A stretch of DNA of 64,000 nt from CAYVXE01 sp964455375 (lineage in GTDB: Bacteria; Zhuqueibacterota; Zhuqueibacteria; Oceanimicrobiales; Oceanimicrobiaceae). The DNA lies in contig CAYVXE010000010.1 of NCBI GenBank assembly GCA_964455375.1, positions 4,904-68,903 on the forward strand, read 5' to 3'. Positions 19,345-28,567 of this stretch are shown here, piece after piece. Every line of letters begins with the position of its first letter. Positions within the stretch are counted from its first letter, which is position 1. Position numbers and translations under genes: made by a program. Under the pieces are notes generated by a model. It did no database searches. It had not been told where the DNA came from and saw only the letters and a list, made by a program, of their open reading frames with translations.

Positions 19345-21627
19345 ATGTTTGATTTTCTATTAAAATATAGTCCTGTCGTATTCAAACAGGGCGTCCTGGG
19401 TTTTAAATATTTGCCTTCGGTCATTTTTTTGTTGATGGGTTTGATTTTGTTAGTTGGACTGACCTGGCTGGCTTATAAAAAAACAACTCTCCCGGTTAAC
19501 CGTAAACTTAAAACGTCGCTACTGATACTAAAAATTCTTGTATTGTTGATTTTATGTGTCATGGTTTTGCAGCCGTTTATCAGTGTTTCTACGGTTGTTC
19601 CGCGCAAAAGCTCCGTTATTGTTCTGGTGGATGATTCCGGGAGCATGAATATCAAAGATGCAGGTAACCGTTTGAGTCGGAAAGAGTATGTACAAAAGTT
19701 GCTTGGCAGCAAAAAGACAAACGGTCTGCTGCGTAAGCTGGCGAAAAATTTCAAACTTCAGGTTTATGAATTTTCGTCGCAGGTGGAACCGCTGGTAAAT
19801 ATGCACAGCTTGAACACGGGAGGCAGTTTGACAGATTTATCCGCCGGATTGGATTTTGCCTCTCAGGTTGCGGGACACCATGCTGTAGCCGGTATCATTA
19901 TGCTCACCGATGGAAGCGACAACAGTCGAAATGATCCTTTCGAATCCGTGTCGCTGCTGAAGTCAAAAAAAATACCGCTGTACATCGTTGGCGTGGGAGA
20001 TGAGAATATTCAGGATATTGAACTTGCAAAAGTAAGCGCAAACCACTCGGTCATTGAAAATTCTGTGGTTGAATTATCCTCGTTGATAAAAAAAACAGGA
20101 ATCAAAGATGGCGAGGTTGCGGTTGAATTGCGTGAAGAGGGTGTGATTGTGAAAAGGAAAAAAGTTTATCTGCACGGAGCAGCAACTCACATGAATTTGA
20201 ATTTTTCTCCTCTGAAAAAAGGGTTGGTGCATTACGCGTTAACTGTTCACAGTCAAATAGATGAACCGGTGAAAGAAAATAATGTGAAGAATTTTTTAGT
20301 GGACAATCGGGCGAAACGAGCGCGTATTCTGTATGTGGAAGGGTATCCCCGGGCTGAGTTTAAGTATCTTCGCCGGGCCGTAGATGGCGACCCGGGTATC
20401 GATTTGGTGTCTTTGTTACGTACCGGCCCGGACAAATTTTATCGTCAGGGAATAAAAAATAAAGATGAATTGAAAGACGGTTACCCAACGACAAAGGAAG
20501 AATTGTTTGCCTACGATGCGATTATTTTTGGCAGTATCGAAGTGGAGTTTTTTACAGACCAGGAGATGGTAAATACACGGGAGTTCGTTTCGCAACGTGG
20601 TGGCGGATTTTTAATGATTGGCGGCGGAAAGGCATTTGCTCAGGGCGGATATAAGAATACGGAATTAGAAAAAATTCTGCCGGTGGAATTACCGCCGCAA
20701 AAACATGATGCAGATACCTATCCGTCGACATTTCGAGAAAAATACAAATTGATTCTGACGCCCGAAGGAAAGCGTATCCCAATACTGAAACTCGCACAAA
20801 GTGAATCTGAAAATAACAGGATTTGGGATGCTTTGCCGGAACTTGAAGGGTATAATCTATTGGGCCCGGCAAAACCCGGGGCGACTGTTCTTGCGGTTCA
20901 TCCACTGAGTGAATTTGGAAATCCGAAGATCATCCTTGCGAAACAACAGTACGGGCGTGGTCGAACCATGGTTTTTGCCACATCGAGTTCCTGGTTGTGG
21001 CAAATGGGGCTGCCGCACCGGGATATGAGTCACGAACGGTTCTGGAGACAACTTCTTCGTTGGTTGGCGTTGCCTTCCCCTAAACAAATTGTATGTGAAA
21101 CAGACAAGGAAACCTACGCTCCACAGGAAAAGGTGACATTGAAAGTAGACTTGCGGAATAAAAAATATCAAACAGTCGATAAAGCAAACGTAAAAGCCAA
21201 ATTGAAAACGCCCGGTGGAAGAATCTTAGACGTCAAATTTAACTGGTCGTCTAATGGAAAAGTACAGTACGTTGGAACATATATTCCGGATGAGCTGGGA
21301 ACTTACTCTCTGGAATTGTTTGCTTATTCAAGTAAGGGGGATTTTCTGGGTAAAACCGAGACCGCTTTTTTTGTTGAGAAATCCACTCGTGAGTTCAGCA
21401 ACGCGCAGCTTCAGGGAATGCAGTTAAAACGGTTAGCTGAAATCAGCGGCGGTAAATATTATTTTCAGGATCAAGCAAATGATTTGCCGGACGAAATTTC
21501 AGTCAAAGAATCATCATATTCCAGAATCAGCGATTATGATTTGTGGGATATGCCGCTCCTGTTTCTTCTGGTTTTAAGCCTTTTATCAGTGGAGTGGTTT
21601 ATTCGAAGAAGTAAGGGCTTATCTTAA
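19345..21627 (+). CDS. VWA and glutamine-amidotransferase-like membrane protein
   Basis: A 760-residue membrane protein. Two N-terminal hydrophobic segments (about 23-42 and 56-75) precede a VWA domain with an intact MIDAS motif, VDDSGSMN, at about 94. After an Ig-like linker comes a class-I GATase-like domain (RILYVEGYPRAEF at about 328; FVSQRGGGFLMIGGGKAF at about 415) of the type seen in DUF1355-like VWA proteins; a catalytic cysteine is not seen. A C-terminal helix (MPLLFLLVLSLLSVEWFI) anchors the end. It follows the DUF4175 gene after 207 nt that hold no recognisable element, so an internal promoter is possible. Confidence 0.86.
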   Translation: MFDFLLKYSPVVFKQGVLGFKYLPSVIFLLMGLILLVGLTWLAYKKTTLPVNRKLKTSLLILKILVLLILCVMVLQPFISVSTVVPRKSSVIVLVDDSGSMNIKDAGNRLSRKEYVQKLLGSKKTNGLLRKLAKNFKLQVYEFSSQVEPLVNMHSLNTGGSLTDLSAGLDFASQVAGHHAVAGIIMLTDGSDNSRNDPFESVSLLKSKKIPLYIVGVGDENIQDIELAKVSANHSVIENSVVELSSLIKKTGIKDGEVAVELREEGVIVKRKKVYLHGAATHMNLNFSPLKKGLVHYALTVHSQIDEPVKENNVKNFLVDNRAKRARILYVEGYPRAEFKYLRRAVDGDPGIDLVSLLRTGPDKFYRQGIKNKDELKDGYPTTKEELFAYDAIIFGSIEVEFFTDQEMVNTREFVSQRGGGFLMIGGGKAFAQGGYKNTELEKILPVELPPQKHDADTYPSTFREKYKLILTPEGKRIPILKLAQSESENNRIWDALPELEGYNLLGPAKPGATVLAVHPLSEFGNPKIILAKQQYGRGRTMVFATSSSWLWQMGLPHRDMSHERFWRQLLRWLALPSPKQIVCETDKETYAPQEKVTLKVDLRNKKYQTVDKANVKAKLKTPGGRILDVKFNWSSNGKVQYVGTYIPDELGTYSLELFAYSSKGDFLGKTETAFFVEKSTREFSNAQLQGMQLKRLAEISGGKYYFQDQANDLPDEISVKESSYSRISDYDLWDMPLLFLLVLSLLSVEWFIRRSKGLS

Positions 21628-21764
21628 TAAGTGATTGGCCGAAAACACCTCTTCTGGGGTGTCATATAGATCCAGAAGTTGACTTGGGCGTCAACGTATG
21701 CTCAGAATTGTCTTTTCGAATCAGGCGAATGACTGATGAAAAATCTGGCCTGTGTTTGAGCCAG

Positions 21765-21799
21765 ACTTTTCGACTCCGCTCTGCTACGCTCAAGGTGAC
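21765..21799 (+). repeat. REP-like element in the 282-nt gap before the caspase-fold gene
   Basis: Contains TTTTCGACTCCGCTCTGCTA followed by CGCTCAAGGTGAC, the reverse-oriented form of the GAGCGG-GTCGA core shared with the elements near 48469 and 59768. The rest of the gap (21628-21909) shows no gene or clear promoter; a small ACACC/GGTGT hairpin occurs just after the upstream stop codon. Confidence 0.6.
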
Positions 21800-21909
21800 A
21801 AGACAAAGATGAAGCCTCTTACAGATGAAGTAAAATGGCAGTTGCCGGGAAGAGATCGGTAATGTGTGAATGCGAGCCTGCAAACAAGAGCATTTCTAAA
21901 ATGGGCTAT

Positions 21910-22929
21910 ATGAACAGGAAACTGATTTTTATCGTATTTGTTTTGATGCTGATTTCCCACGTGTCCGGGCAAACGGCTTCGGGAATTGGTGAGCGTTATG
22001 CACTGATTGTGGGTGGGGTTGGCGGCCTGGAAAAATTCAGCACAAAATATTTCGAACAGACGAACAGGCTTTACCGGTTGCTGGTAGATAGCTTGCAATA
22101 TAAACCGGACCATGTCACGTATCTTTTGGAAGACACAAATCACGCCGGTGCAAAAATCGATGCAGTCGCCTCAGCTAAAAATGTGCGTAAATACCTGAAT
22201 CGTTTGGTTAAGGTTTTGACAAAAGAGGATCAATTGCTTGTCGTTTTGATTGGTCACGGTTCATTTGACGGGCAATGGAGTAAGTTCAACCTGGTAGGGC
22301 CGGATTTGAGAGAGATTGACTATGCACAAATGTTAGGCAAATTGCAGGCGGGAAAGATCATTTTCATCGACACCTCGGGGGCGAGCGGTCCGTTTGTGAC
22401 GAAACTGAGTGCAAAAAATCGGATCGTCATTACAGCCACGAAAAACGGTTTGCAGCACCACGAAACGACGTTTGCCGATTTTTTACTCGATGCCCTTCAT
22501 TCCGAAGCCGCGGATGTCAACAAAGATAAAAGAATTAGTGTGTCCGAAGCCTTCAGATTTGCCAGAACGAGCCAGGATACCTGGTACGCTGAAAAGCACC
22601 GCATCCGTGCCGAACATCCGTTGCTGGATGATAACGGTGATGGCGAAGGAAGCCAGTTTCTTGACGAACGTTCAAAGGACGGCCGGTTTGCAAAGAATGT
22701 TTATCTGGGACCGGTTGCCGTGCAGTATGAAAATGTGGTGCAGCGGGTTAAGTCTGGAAGTCAATCTCCTGAAGATAAGCTGGTACGTCAAAAAATCAAT
22801 TTGGAACGTAAAATTGAAGATTTGAAAAGCCAGAAAAACACTTTACCACCGGCGGAATATGCAAAAAAGCTGGAGACGTATCTCATCGAATTGGCGAAAG
22901 CGAATAGAAAGCTAAAAGCGAAAAAGTAG
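21910..22929 (+). CDS. Caspase-fold (C13/C14-like) exported protein lacking the catalytic cysteine
   Basis: A 339-residue protein with a signal peptide (MNRKLIFIVFVLMLISHVSG). ATG at 21901 is an alternative start three codons upstream. The strand-1 block RYALIVGG, a GHGS motif with the conserved histidine (H116) and an FIDTSGASG block (D154-G160) match the caspase/legumain fold. The site where C13/C14 peptidases carry cysteine (D-T-C-x-S-G) is occupied by S156, and the whole protein contains no cysteine at all. Conserved NRIVITATKNG and an ETTFADFLLDAL block follow; the C-terminus is a basic coiled coil. It closes the MoxR locus. It is probably a non-proteolytic or serine-variant member. Confidence 0.75.
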   Translation: MNRKLIFIVFVLMLISHVSGQTASGIGERYALIVGGVGGLEKFSTKYFEQTNRLYRLLVDSLQYKPDHVTYLLEDTNHAGAKIDAVASAKNVRKYLNRLVKVLTKEDQLLVVLIGHGSFDGQWSKFNLVGPDLREIDYAQMLGKLQAGKIIFIDTSGASGPFVTKLSAKNRIVITATKNGLQHHETTFADFLLDALHSEAADVNKDKRISVSEAFRFARTSQDTWYAEKHRIRAEHPLLDDNGDGEGSQFLDERSKDGRFAKNVYLGPVAVQYENVVQRVKSGSQSPEDKLVRQKINLERKIEDLKSQKNTLPPAEYAKKLETYLIELAKANRKLKAKK

Positions 22930-22970
22930 GGGCCTTTACCACGTTATTTGCAGGAGCGGGGACCGCCACT

Positions 22971-23369
22971 TTACGGCGCATGCCGGATATCGGGCTTGGC
23001 GCTGCCAGCGCCACCGATTCGAACGCCCACATAGACCCACCACGCTCGAATTCTCGACATACCGGATTCCCGGCATATCTCTTTTAATATTTCGTCTGCT
23101 CTTTTTCTTTGATCCTGGTCTATCTTTTCTTCCCGCATCAATTGATAGAGAGCATCGTGAACCAGTGAACCCCGCATGAAGTTTTTTGTGTCAAATGTCG
23201 GGCCGCTTGGGCCGTCCCAGGAATACCCTTTCTTGATTTTGAGTAATCCGGACGTATCGATGGTTAACAATCCTAAATCCGCATCCTTTGAAACCTGGAT
23301 ATCAGTTTGATGAGAATAGTCCTCGAGCAGGTTGTATTTATATTTTATGCGCTTCTTGTATGAAATCAT
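22971..23369 (-). CDS. DUF1353-like phage-type protein
   Basis: A 132-residue protein with AAGGAAGG just before its ATG. The central block GYSWDGPSGPTFDT, then FMRGSLVHDALYQLMRE, resembles DUF1353 proteins, which are mostly known from phage and prophage genomes and have no established function. No other phage gene lies nearby. It converges with the caspase-fold gene (41 nt between stops) and lies downstream of the amidase on the same strand. The C-terminal 15 codons are visibly more G+C rich than the rest. Probably an isolated acquired gene. Confidence 0.65.
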   Translation of the reverse strand: MISYKKRIKYKYNLLEDYSHQTDIQVSKDADLGLLTIDTSGLLKIKKGYSWDGPSGPTFDTKNFMRGSLVHDALYQLMREEKIDQDQRKRADEILKEICRESGMSRIRAWWVYVGVRIGGAGSAKPDIRHAP

Positions 23370-23413
23370 TTTTCCTTCCTTTATGATAAAATGTTTTTAG
23401 ACGCTTGATAACG

Positions 23414-24991
23414 TTACTCCAGCGCCGGGAATGTTGTGGGCGGATGCCGGTGTTTTGTGGCCTGTTCATAAGCGTAGACGAACTTGATTAAATCCGGCTC
23501 ACTGAATAAGCGTCCGACGAAAGTCATGCCAGCCGGAAGGGAACCGTGGGTGTAGCCAATGGGCACTGTGATGGCCGGGAAGCCGGTGTGCGGTGACATG
23601 TATTGGCTGTTGTCCCCCGCCGGACTCTTCATATCGCCCACTTTCCTCGGCGGGTTGCTCCAGGTTGGGTAGACGATGGCATCGACGTGATACTTGTCCA
23701 TCTGCGCTGAAATGGCATTGCGTAATGCAATGTTGCGGCGATCATGGTAGACATCCAGACATGGCGGATGGCGTTCAGCGGGTGGCGTCGTCTCCTTGAG
23801 CGCGCTCTTTAACTCCCCCTGGATGTAGGGCGAGTAGAGACCCGAATCGACGATCTCAGCCAGGGTTTTGTACGGTGCTGCATCGCCCAATGAAGCCAGA
23901 TAGTTGTTGACGTCGTACTGAAATTCGTTACACCAGATATTCTTGGTCAGCGCGTCAAACTTTGGAATTTCAAAGGGGTCAACGATTGTGGCACCGAGAG
24001 ATTTCAAATCTGCAATAGCCTTTTCCATCAATGCCTTCACCGCCGCGTCGGTGCTGTCGGTGTCGATGTAGTGTCTGAACACGCCGATGCGGGCGCCTTT
24101 GAGTCCGTCTTTATCCAGAAACTGGAGATAGTTATCCGGTACTTTGCCTTTGCTCAACGCAGTGATCGGGTCGGCGGGGTCATAGCCGGCGATGACCTGC
24201 AAGATGCGTACCGCATCCTCCACGGTGCGAGACAATGGGCCCCCGATATCATTGCGCAGCGCCAGGGGAATGATGCCGTCACGGCTGGTCAAGCCCATGG
24301 TGGAACGAATGCCCACCAAGCCGTTATGGGAGGAGGGCCCCCGGATGGAGTTTCCAGTGTCCGTACCCATGCCGACGACTCCAAAGTTTGCGGACACTGC
24401 CGCAGCTGTGCCGCCGCTGGAGCCGGCCGGCACACGAGAGAGGTCGTAGGGGTTACGCGTGATACCGGCGATGGAGCTCACAGTTACATAAGCGCTGAAT
24501 GCCCATTCCGCCATATTCGATTTTGCCAGCACGATGGCGCCGGCCTCACGAAGCTTGCGAACCTGGTAAGCATCGTCAGGTGGGATGGAACCTTTGAGCG
24601 CCAGCGACCCTCCGGTGGTCTGCAATCCCTTCGTATCGTAATTGTCCTTGACAATGATCGGGATGCCGTGCAACGGGCGGAGTTTGCCGGTGCGTTTGAA
24701 TTCCTCATCCAGTTTGTCGGCCTCGGCCAGTGCATTGGGGTTCACCAGGATAATGGCATTGAGGCGCGTCGACTGGTCGTAAGCCGCGATTCGTTTTAGA
24801 TACGTTTCCACCACTTGCCGGGAGGTGAGCTGACCAGCGCGCATAGCGGCGTGAATCTCGGAAATGGTCGCCTCAATCGCATTAAATTTAACCGGCTTTT
24901 TTTGTGCGCATCCCACAGAGTTGAGCACAATCAGGAAAAGAGTGCCGTAAAAAAGGTATTTTGAAAATAGAAAAAGTCGAATCTTTGACAT
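23414..24991 (-). CDS. Amidase-signature hydrolase, probable lipoprotein
   Basis: A 525-residue amidase-signature enzyme. The start at 24991 is set by a strong GAGGAGGG site 5-6 nt upstream; the ATG 15 nt earlier overlaps that site. A lipobox-like SVGC follows an N-terminal hydrophobic stretch (Cys 28). The Ser-cisSer-Lys triad is intact: Lys near 115 (GIPIIVKDNYDT), cis-Ser near 192 in AGSSGG, and nucleophile Ser near 215 in TDTGNSIRGPSS. The AS family hydrolyses amides; the substrate cannot be told. The coding sequence looks clearly richer in G+C than its neighbours, which suggests horizontal acquisition. Confidence 0.88.
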   Translation of the reverse strand: MSKIRLFLFSKYLFYGTLFLIVLNSVGCAQKKPVKFNAIEATISEIHAAMRAGQLTSRQVVETYLKRIAAYDQSTRLNAIILVNPNALAEADKLDEEFKRTGKLRPLHGIPIIVKDNYDTKGLQTTGGSLALKGSIPPDDAYQVRKLREAGAIVLAKSNMAEWAFSAYVTVSSIAGITRNPYDLSRVPAGSSGGTAAAVSANFGVVGMGTDTGNSIRGPSSHNGLVGIRSTMGLTSRDGIIPLALRNDIGGPLSRTVEDAVRILQVIAGYDPADPITALSKGKVPDNYLQFLDKDGLKGARIGVFRHYIDTDSTDAAVKALMEKAIADLKSLGATIVDPFEIPKFDALTKNIWCNEFQYDVNNYLASLGDAAPYKTLAEIVDSGLYSPYIQGELKSALKETTPPAERHPPCLDVYHDRRNIALRNAISAQMDKYHVDAIVYPTWSNPPRKVGDMKSPAGDNSQYMSPHTGFPAITVPIGYTHGSLPAGMTFVGRLFSEPDLIKFVYAYEQATKHRHPPTTFPALE

Positions 24992-25165
24992 AGTAGCCCT
25001 CCTCATGTTAAAATAGAAATTTTATGTCGCCCAATGTTCCTTTTACATTTCGGAAACGAGAGGATGCAACGCGAGTTCGTGTCCGGCGGAGGTACGACCT
25101 GGTAAATTTTTGAGATTCACGCGCACGGTGTCATGTTCAAGGAATGTAGACCTGAAAATCTAATC

Positions 25166-26620
25166 TTAAATTTTTTTGAGCACTTTTATTTGATCGCCCG
25201 GTTTGACTTTGTCAGTCAACTGCATGCCGTTGATAATGGCTAATTTTTCCGGCGGCACTTTTTTGTTGGGGTATTTCGACAGAAAACTTTTTAAAGTGCT
25301 GCGTTTTGTTACCCTGACAATTTTCACTCTGGTCGGTTTTACATGCCTGGCTTTCTGGTTTTTCAGCCGGTTAAAATTTCCCATAGTGTATTTAAACGAG
25401 CTTAGATTTTTGTTGTAATTTGTGGGCGAACCGAAGCCGTGAAAAACATAAACCTGCTTTCCCTTTTGGATGAAATACGATAAGATTTTTAATTCACCCT
25501 GCTGGGTCGTTACGGCGCTTTCTCTGATTTCAGTGGGAAAGCCATTGATTCGTTTTACATCCGATTTCAGGACGTTTGCTTTTGCTTTCGAAATAAACGT
25601 TTCCGCGGCCGCTCGTGCCGTGGCTTCGTCAGCAAGCGAGAATTGAATGCCAGCGTTCTGTTTTTCATTCGCCAACTGGACTTGTTGCGGTGTGTTCATC
25701 ACCTGCCAGCCTTTGGGAACCGGAAATTGGAAGTCCAATGTTGGGTGGTAAAAATATCCGTTTTCGACAAATCCCTGCCTGGGGTCTTCTCCAAAAACGA
25801 TACCGTCAATGAGCTTCAGGTATGGTGCACGGTCTGTTCGAAATGTTTTGCGTGGAAATTTTGCCTGGTCCTGTTTTGCCAATGCCAGCGTCTTTGCTTC
25901 CCGTTCATTCGGATTCGGGTGCGTGGCCTGCCAGTCCGGGAGGCTCTGTCCACCTTCGCTGCGCAAGCGGTTGAGCGTCCCAAAGAAATGCGACATGTTG
26001 GTTGCGTCAAAACCGATTTTTGTTGAATACAGAACTCCTAATTCGTCTGACTGCCGTTCCTGGTCCCTGCTGAATTTCAGGAACAAAAGGCCGATGCTTT
26101 GTGAGGCTAGGTCACCGAATTGTCTAAATGTCGGAGAGAGAATGTAACCGGCGGCAAAACCCACCTGCGCTATCTGGGCGCGAGTGTACGCTTTGGCGCC
26201 ATGTCTGGCGGTAACGTGCCCGATCTCGTGCCCCATGATTCCGGCCAGTTCTGCTTCGGAATTAAGGTATCCTAAAATCCCGCGGGTGATGTAAACATAA
26301 CCTCCGGGCAGGGCGAAAGCATTAATGACCGGACTATCGAGCACACGAAAATGGAAAGCCAGCGTTGGGCGATGGGAAATTTTTGCCATCTTCTGCCCTA
26401 AGTCGTCTACAAATTTTGCGATTCTATCATCCTTATAGAGGCCATACTGAGCAATAATTGCCGGGTCTGACTCCGCACCGAGTTGAATTTCGCGTCTTTC
26501 ACTGAGTAAATTGAGTTCTCTTTTCCCTGTGACCGGGTTCACGGCACAGGATACCAGAAATTGGAATAAAAAAATGCAGGCAACACCGTGTTTTAACATA
26601 GAACGAGGAAAAGGTCTCAC
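25166..26620 (-). CDS. M48-family metalloprotease lipoprotein with LysM-like C-terminus
   Basis: A 484-residue protein that starts at GTG (26620); AAGGAG 6-7 nt upstream supports that codon over the internal ATG at residue 8. The lipobox is LVSC (Cys 25), followed by AVNPVTGKREL, the usual start of BepA/LoiP-like M48 lipoproteins. The zinc motif HEIGH is at 131-135 and the third ligand is probably E193 in RDQERQSDELG. Residues of about 275-420 form a second domain, and the last 55 or so residues (KIVRVTKRSTLKSF...INGMQLTDKVKPGDQIKVL) look like a LysM fold. A role in outer-membrane protein quality control at the cell wall is inferred. Confidence 0.9.
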   Translation of the reverse strand: MRPFPRSMLKHGVACIFLFQFLVSCAVNPVTGKRELNLLSERREIQLGAESDPAIIAQYGLYKDDRIAKFVDDLGQKMAKISHRPTLAFHFRVLDSPVINAFALPGGYVYITRGILGYLNSEAELAGIMGHEIGHVTARHGAKAYTRAQIAQVGFAAGYILSPTFRQFGDLASQSIGLLFLKFSRDQERQSDELGVLYSTKIGFDATNMSHFFGTLNRLRSEGGQSLPDWQATHPNPNEREAKTLALAKQDQAKFPRKTFRTDRAPYLKLIDGIVFGEDPRQGFVENGYFYHPTLDFQFPVPKGWQVMNTPQQVQLANEKQNAGIQFSLADEATARAAAETFISKAKANVLKSDVKRINGFPTEIRESAVTTQQGELKILSYFIQKGKQVYVFHGFGSPTNYNKNLSSFKYTMGNFNRLKNQKARHVKPTRVKIVRVTKRSTLKSFLSKYPNKKVPPEKLAIINGMQLTDKVKPGDQIKVLKKI

Positions 26621-26804
26621 GATGGTCTCCTTAAGTTACGAAAGATTTTATCTGTTACTGCGCCTTACGCTTTGGCTTGACATTTTATGCATTAATTGCT
26701 ATAATGCAGCCGAATTGTTAGTGTAAAAAACAAAATTTGTCTTCTTTATGCAACTAAAAATGTTTCACGAATATTTCTAAGAAAATTAATTACGGAGAAG
26801 GAAA

Positions 26805-28493
26805 ATGAATTTGAAATCTTTGACGTTGTACCTGGCGGTTTTAGTGAGCTTCGCACTTGCCGTCAGTTGTGGAAAGGAGAAAGTAGAGATGGAGATTCAT
26901 CGGGACATCGGCGATATGCTGGCGAAATTTGCTCCGGTGGAAATTACCACGGATATTTCCTTTTTGCCGGAGAATGAACGACGGGCGTTGGCTAAACTCA
27001 TCGAAGCCAGTAAATACATGGATGAAATTTTTCTTCGCCAGGTGTGGGTGGAGAATCCGGAATATAAACGGGCGCTTGCAGATCGCTACGATACCATGGG
27101 CATTCAGGCATATAAATATTTCAATATTATGACTGGAATTTGGGACCGGCTGAGCGAGAATGACATGCCGTTTATTAACGCAATAAAAAAACCGGAAGGC
27201 GCCGGGTTTTATCCCGAGGATATGACAAAAGAGGAGTTTGAATCTTACCTGCAAGCACATCCTGACCGGGCGGATACCTTGAAAAGTGAGTACACAATTG
27301 TGCAGCGATCTAAAGGTAAATTTGTGGCTGTTCCCTATTCGCAGGCCTATAAAAAGTGGTTGGTGCCGGCAGCGGCTCTGTTGCGGGAAGCGGCGGAATT
27401 GACTGAAAATGCGTCGCTGCGCACCTTTCTTATCTCCCGTGCCGATGCCTTTATTTCGAATAAATACCGGCAAAGCGATATGGATTGGATGGATTTGGAC
27501 AGCCCCGTAGAAATTACCATCGGACCTTATGAGGTGTATGAAGACAAATTGTTCGGATATAAAACGTCATTTGAGTCATTTGTAACCGTGACCGATCCGG
27601 CGGAAAGTAAAAAACTCATGCGGTTTAAAAATGAATTACCCAATATGGAGCGGAATCTGCCGATTCCAAACCGGATGAAGAATCTGAATCGTGGTTCGGA
27701 ATCACCCATCCGGGTTGTAGATGAAGTGTTTACCGGTGGAGACACGAAAGCCGGTGTGCAGACCATTGCCTATAATTTGCCCAACGATGAAGTTGTTCGC
27801 GAGTTAAGGGGCAGTAAAAAAGTGCTTCTTCGCAATGTGATTACCGCTAAATATGAGAAGATTCTAAAACCGATTGCAGAAACCCTGCTCAATGATCAAC
27901 AACTAAAGTATCTCACTGCGGATGCATTTACCAATGAAGTTTTGTTTCATGAACTGTCACACGGATTGGGTCCGGGAAAAATTACATTAAGCGGCCGTAA
28001 AACCGAAGTGCGACTGGAACTCAAGGATTTGTATTCTGCCAGTGAGGAGGCAAAAGCTGACATCATGGGCGTTTATAATATTCTTTATATGATCAAAAAG
28101 GGACTGTTTCCCCGAACATTCCGTAAGGAAATAGCCGTAACCTATTTGGCGGGATTGTTTCGTGGCATTCGATTTGGAATCGGCGAGGCTCACGGTAAAG
28201 GCGCGGCATTGCAATTTAATTATATGTTGAAAAAGGGCGTGATTTCTTACAATGAGGCAACTGAAAAGTATGCAGTCAATCTAAAAAAATTCGATACCGG
28301 CGTCAGTGCTCTGGTTCATGATATTTGTGTTTATCAGGCAAATGGCGATTATTCGGGAATGCAGACTTTTTTACAAACGTATGTTAAATTGCCGGAGCAG
28401 TTGCAAGATAGTTTAAAGAAGCTGGAAACCATTCCGGTGGATATCGTTCCGTCGTATCCTTTAGCAGAGCAGTTGTTCAAACGTTTCCATTAA
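26805..28493 (+). CDS. M49-like (dipeptidyl-peptidase III-related) zinc peptidase lipoprotein
   Basis: A 562-residue protein with GGAGAAGG before its ATG and a lipobox LAVSC. The zinc site is HELSHG at 382-387, about 30 residues before EEAKADIMGVYN, the second M49 signature (the third ligand plus Asp). This pairing resembles bacterial and plant DPP III-like proteins that carry HExxH-G rather than the classical HELLGH of animal DPP III. The N-terminal half is helical, as in this family. It probably trims peptides in the periplasm. It stands alone between divergent M48 and co-directional HAD genes. Confidence 0.82.
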   Translation: MNLKSLTLYLAVLVSFALAVSCGKEKVEMEIHRDIGDMLAKFAPVEITTDISFLPENERRALAKLIEASKYMDEIFLRQVWVENPEYKRALADRYDTMGIQAYKYFNIMTGIWDRLSENDMPFINAIKKPEGAGFYPEDMTKEEFESYLQAHPDRADTLKSEYTIVQRSKGKFVAVPYSQAYKKWLVPAAALLREAAELTENASLRTFLISRADAFISNKYRQSDMDWMDLDSPVEITIGPYEVYEDKLFGYKTSFESFVTVTDPAESKKLMRFKNELPNMERNLPIPNRMKNLNRGSESPIRVVDEVFTGGDTKAGVQTIAYNLPNDEVVRELRGSKKVLLRNVITAKYEKILKPIAETLLNDQQLKYLTADAFTNEVLFHELSHGLGPGKITLSGRKTEVRLELKDLYSASEEAKADIMGVYNILYMIKKGLFPRTFRKEIAVTYLAGLFRGIRFGIGEAHGKGAALQFNYMLKKGVISYNEATEKYAVNLKKFDTGVSALVHDICVYQANGDYSGMQTFLQTYVKLPEQLQDSLKKLETIPVDIVPSYPLAEQLFKRFH

Positions 28494-28567
28494 ATTACAA
28501 ATGATACGTTTTGCCACATACATGCAAGCGTTCATCAGTTGTGACATAGAAGTGAGGTGCAGTACAA

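Noticed and set aside
24071..24799. 242-codon plus-strand frame inside the amidase
   Set aside because: Antisense shadow of a firmly identified amidase; long only because the gene is G+C rich.
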